Source: Saprospiraceae bacterium
Lineage (GTDB): Bacteria; Bacteroidota; Bacteroidia; Chitinophagales; Saprospiraceae
Length of the DNA: 57,471 bases
NCBI GenBank assembly: GCA_020850225.1
Contig: JADZFD010000024.1
Location: 1-57,471, forward strand
Direction: 5' to 3'
Position 1 is the stretch's first letter, and each line of letters opens with the position of its first letter. The position numbers and the translations under genes were made by a program. The notes below the pieces were generated by a model. The model was not told the origin of the DNA and did not search any database. It was given only the letters and a program-made list of their open reading frames with translations. Shown here in pieces: positions 55,977-57,471 of the stretch.

Positions 55977-56079
55977 GATGGATTTCAATAGCAAATGTAG
56001 GGAAATGTCAGTAACCAAAGAAATGATTAATTACCATAGAAAGATGGATTTCAATAGCAAATGTAGGGAAATGTCAGTA
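55977..56079. repeat. 37-bp perfect direct repeat upstream of the HAD gene
   Basis: Bases 55977-56013 and 56043-56079 are identical over 37 bp, 66 bp apart start to start. The first copy begins 2 bp from the HAD start codon. Each copy contains CAAATGTA (55992-55999 and 56058-56065), which on the minus strand is TACATTTG, a match to the -7 element TAnnTTTG. Confidence 0.85.
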
Positions 56080-56130
56080 GTGTAAGTAAGGTTTAGTAAG
56101 GAATTCTGAGAAAAATATGTATATTGGTAA

Positions 56131-57042
56131 TTATTTAAGACTCCAAAGACGGATCGTACGGTCATCGCTGGCCGATATTAATAGTTGATGTTTTTCAGAC
56201 CACAGCAGTTTATTGACAGAGTTGATATGTCCGCCATTCTGTACGTCTATTTTTTGAATAGCCTGTAAAGTGTTGTCATCCCATAACCGGATAGTTTTGT
56301 CCCGTGAACCGGAAGCGATTAAGCCGATACCCGTCATATTTATTATACTGTTGATAGTATACCAGTGCGCTGGCAATGATTGCAACAACACAGGTGAATC
56401 CGTTATATCCCATTCATTCATATGCGCATCACGACCTCCGGTAATCAAAGTTGTTTCATCCAGTTTTAATATCGTAAAGACACTGTTGGAATGTGCATTG
56501 TCTATAGTGCCAGTTACGTGTAGATGCTCATTGGAAAACATATGGATATGATTGTCACTACCACCCAGATACAGGATGTCTTCAGATTGAAACCGTTCTA
56601 TACAGCGCAGCCCTTTATGATTGATTCTATATGACTGTACAGGATGTCGTTTAGGTATATCCCAATAACAGATATAACCGTCTTTAGCCGCCGTAATCAA
56701 CTGATTTTCGGATATCTGAATTATGTCAAATACGGATGACTGATGACCTTTAATGACAGAAAGTATTTCCTTTCGGGAAATGTCAATCCAAAATAAAAAT
56801 CCCGTCATATCACCGGCTACAAGCGTATTGTTGTCATTCAACACGCATACACTGAATAATTTGGCATCTGATTTGGCCAGTAAATACCCATTGGCGGATG
56901 CTGTATTCAAATCCCATTGTACAATCCATCCATCACCACCAACACTGTATAGATATCCGCTATTATCACTTGCTATAGAATAGACTGAACCGATATGTCC
57001 TCTAAATTCCCTGTATAAAATCATACGCTGTGTATCCTTCAT
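56131..57042 (-). CDS. WD40-repeat protein
   Basis: 303 residues from the ATG at 57042; a longer frame would start at TTG 57051. Seven WD40-type repeats of about 40 residues can be followed, for example GHIGSVYSIASDNSGYLYSVGGDGWIVQWDL, GHQSSVFDIIQISENQLITAAKDGYICYWDI, LIASGSRDKTIRLWDD and LISASDDRTIRLWSLK at the end. This is enough for a single seven-blade propeller. No signal peptide, enzymatic or membrane domain, so a cytoplasmic scaffold is likely. Partner unknown. Confidence 0.88.
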   Translation of the reverse strand: MKDTQRMILYREFRGHIGSVYSIASDNSGYLYSVGGDGWIVQWDLNTASANGYLLAKSDAKLFSVCVLNDNNTLVAGDMTGFLFWIDISRKEILSVIKGHQSSVFDIIQISENQLITAAKDGYICYWDIPKRHPVQSYRINHKGLRCIERFQSEDILYLGGSDNHIHMFSNEHLHVTGTIDNAHSNSVFTILKLDETTLITGGRDAHMNEWDITDSPVLLQSLPAHWYTINSIINMTGIGLIASGSRDKTIRLWDDNTLQAIQKIDVQNGGHINSVNKLLWSEKHQLLISASDDRTIRLWSLK

Positions 57043-57152
57043 GTGTATCAAACAATTCTTATAATTTTTTAAACATACAGAATGAAGGTATGTTGTCCCA
57101 ATGATGCGAATCGATTATGTATAAGCTAATCAAAGACCAAGTTTGACTACAA

Positions 57153-57338
57153 TATGCAATGTGCAATGTGAAATATGCAATGTGCAATTTGAAAATGTAA
57201 AATGTAAAATGTAAAATGTAAAATGTAAAATGTAAAATGTAAAATGTAAAATGTAAAATGTAAAATGTGAAATGTGAAATGTGAAATGTGAAATGTGAAA
57301 TGTGAAATGTGAAATGTGAAATGTGAAATGTGAAATGT
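57153..57338. repeat. Heptanucleotide tandem repeat array
   Basis: Eleven perfect AAAATGT units (57192-57268) run directly into ten perfect GAAATGT units (57269-57338). About five degenerate relatives such as GCAATGT lie to the left (57153-57191). Because 7 is not a multiple of 3, the array is open in two minus-strand frames and gives a false periodic peptide (FHISHFT). It lies 111 bp upstream of the WD40 start codon and about 110 bp before the right edge. Confidence 0.95.
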
Positions 57339-57404
57339 GAGGAAGTGAAGTCCCATAAATATGGTTGACGTATTTTCACCTTTTTGTCAACTTTTTTCCT
57401 GTCT

Positions 57405-57413
57405 TGTGGATAA
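57405..57413 (-). other. Perfect DnaA-box-like 9-mer
   Basis: The minus strand reads TTATCCACA, the high-affinity DnaA consensus. It is followed to the right by an A/T-rich stretch. One such site is expected by chance in about every 100 kb or so, so this is only suggestive. Confidence 0.3.
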
Positions 57414-57419
57414 CTTTCA

Positions 57420-57449
57420 TTGTTAAAAAATATTTGTTGATCTATCTTT
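57420..57449 (+). promoter_or_regulatory. Possible promoter for a gene that starts at the right edge
   Basis: TTG at 57420-57422 and TATCTTTA at 57443-57450 are 20 bp apart, one mismatch from TAnnTTTG. An ATG follows at 57452 (MIKRKW), open to the edge, and another at 57466 after AGAGGA. Too little is present to name a gene. Confidence 0.35.
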
Positions 57450-57471
57450 ACATGATCAAGAGGAAATGGAA

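Noticed and set aside
57153-57338. Possible CRISPR array
   Set aside because: Units are 7 bp with no spacers, and no cas genes are present.
57059-57379. Open frames on the minus strand encoding a periodic His/Phe/Thr peptide
   Set aside because: They arise only because a 7-bp repeat has no stop in two frames; composition and repeat origin explain them fully.

Overview
The window is about 57 kb of AT-rich chromosome from a member of the Bacteroidota, probably the Saprospiria lineage (inference). The evidence is five complete secreted proteins ending in type IX secretion (T9SS) type A sorting domains, a SusC-like TonB-dependent receptor ending in Phe, giant HYR-repeat and dockerin/cohesin-like surface proteins, and promoters of the form TTG-N19-TAnnTTTG that are typical of this phylum. 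I see no mobile element, prophage, CRISPR array, tRNA or rRNA.

Layout. (1) 1-4400, minus strand: the first 1159 codons of a giant surface protein (RCC1-like propeller, SdrD_B-like domains, DUF11-like repeats) that runs off the left edge, with a small T9SS cargo protein upstream. (2) 4984-8174: a membrane-spanning AraC-type regulator with a predicted periplasmic sugar-binding domain, divergent from a secreted pectate-lyase-like enzyme. (3) 8347-17928: GNAT acetyltransferase, OmpA-type protein, CoA-transferase, a pair of PH-domain membrane proteins, lipoprotein MsrB, and a HmuY-like T9SS protein followed by a TonB-dependent receptor. (4) 18199-24556: miaB, a sigma-54 activator, asnA, lemA and a DUF2207 protein. 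(5) 25081-32010: a 2309-residue HYR-repeat adhesin with a C-type lectin domain inserted in one HYR repeat, closed by a very strong terminator. (6) 32255-35864: thyA, an O-methyltransferase/EamA exporter pair, and prs.

(7) 35904-50573 is a surface-polysaccharide locus: a Wzz-like co-polymerase, wecB and wecC (UDP-ManNAc and UDP-ManNAcA synthesis), a Wzx flippase, a Wzy-like polymerase, a GT4 glycosyltransferase, an SGNH-like protein without its serine, a WaaL-like ligase/polymerase, a polysaccharide lyase on the opposite strand, an AsnB-type amidotransferase, a WecG/TagA transferase and an initiating sugar-phosphate transferase. Together these suggest a Wzx/Wzy-type polymer containing N-acetylmannosaminuronic acid, perhaps amidated, with its own dedicated lyase. 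(8) 50848-57471: a reprolysin-like T9SS metallopeptidase, a HAD phosphatase/outer-membrane barrel pair, a WD40 protein and a heptanucleotide tandem-repeat array.

Most start codons were chosen by eye. Several differ from the longest reading frame, because the longest frame would begin at a TTG inside or upstream of the promoter.
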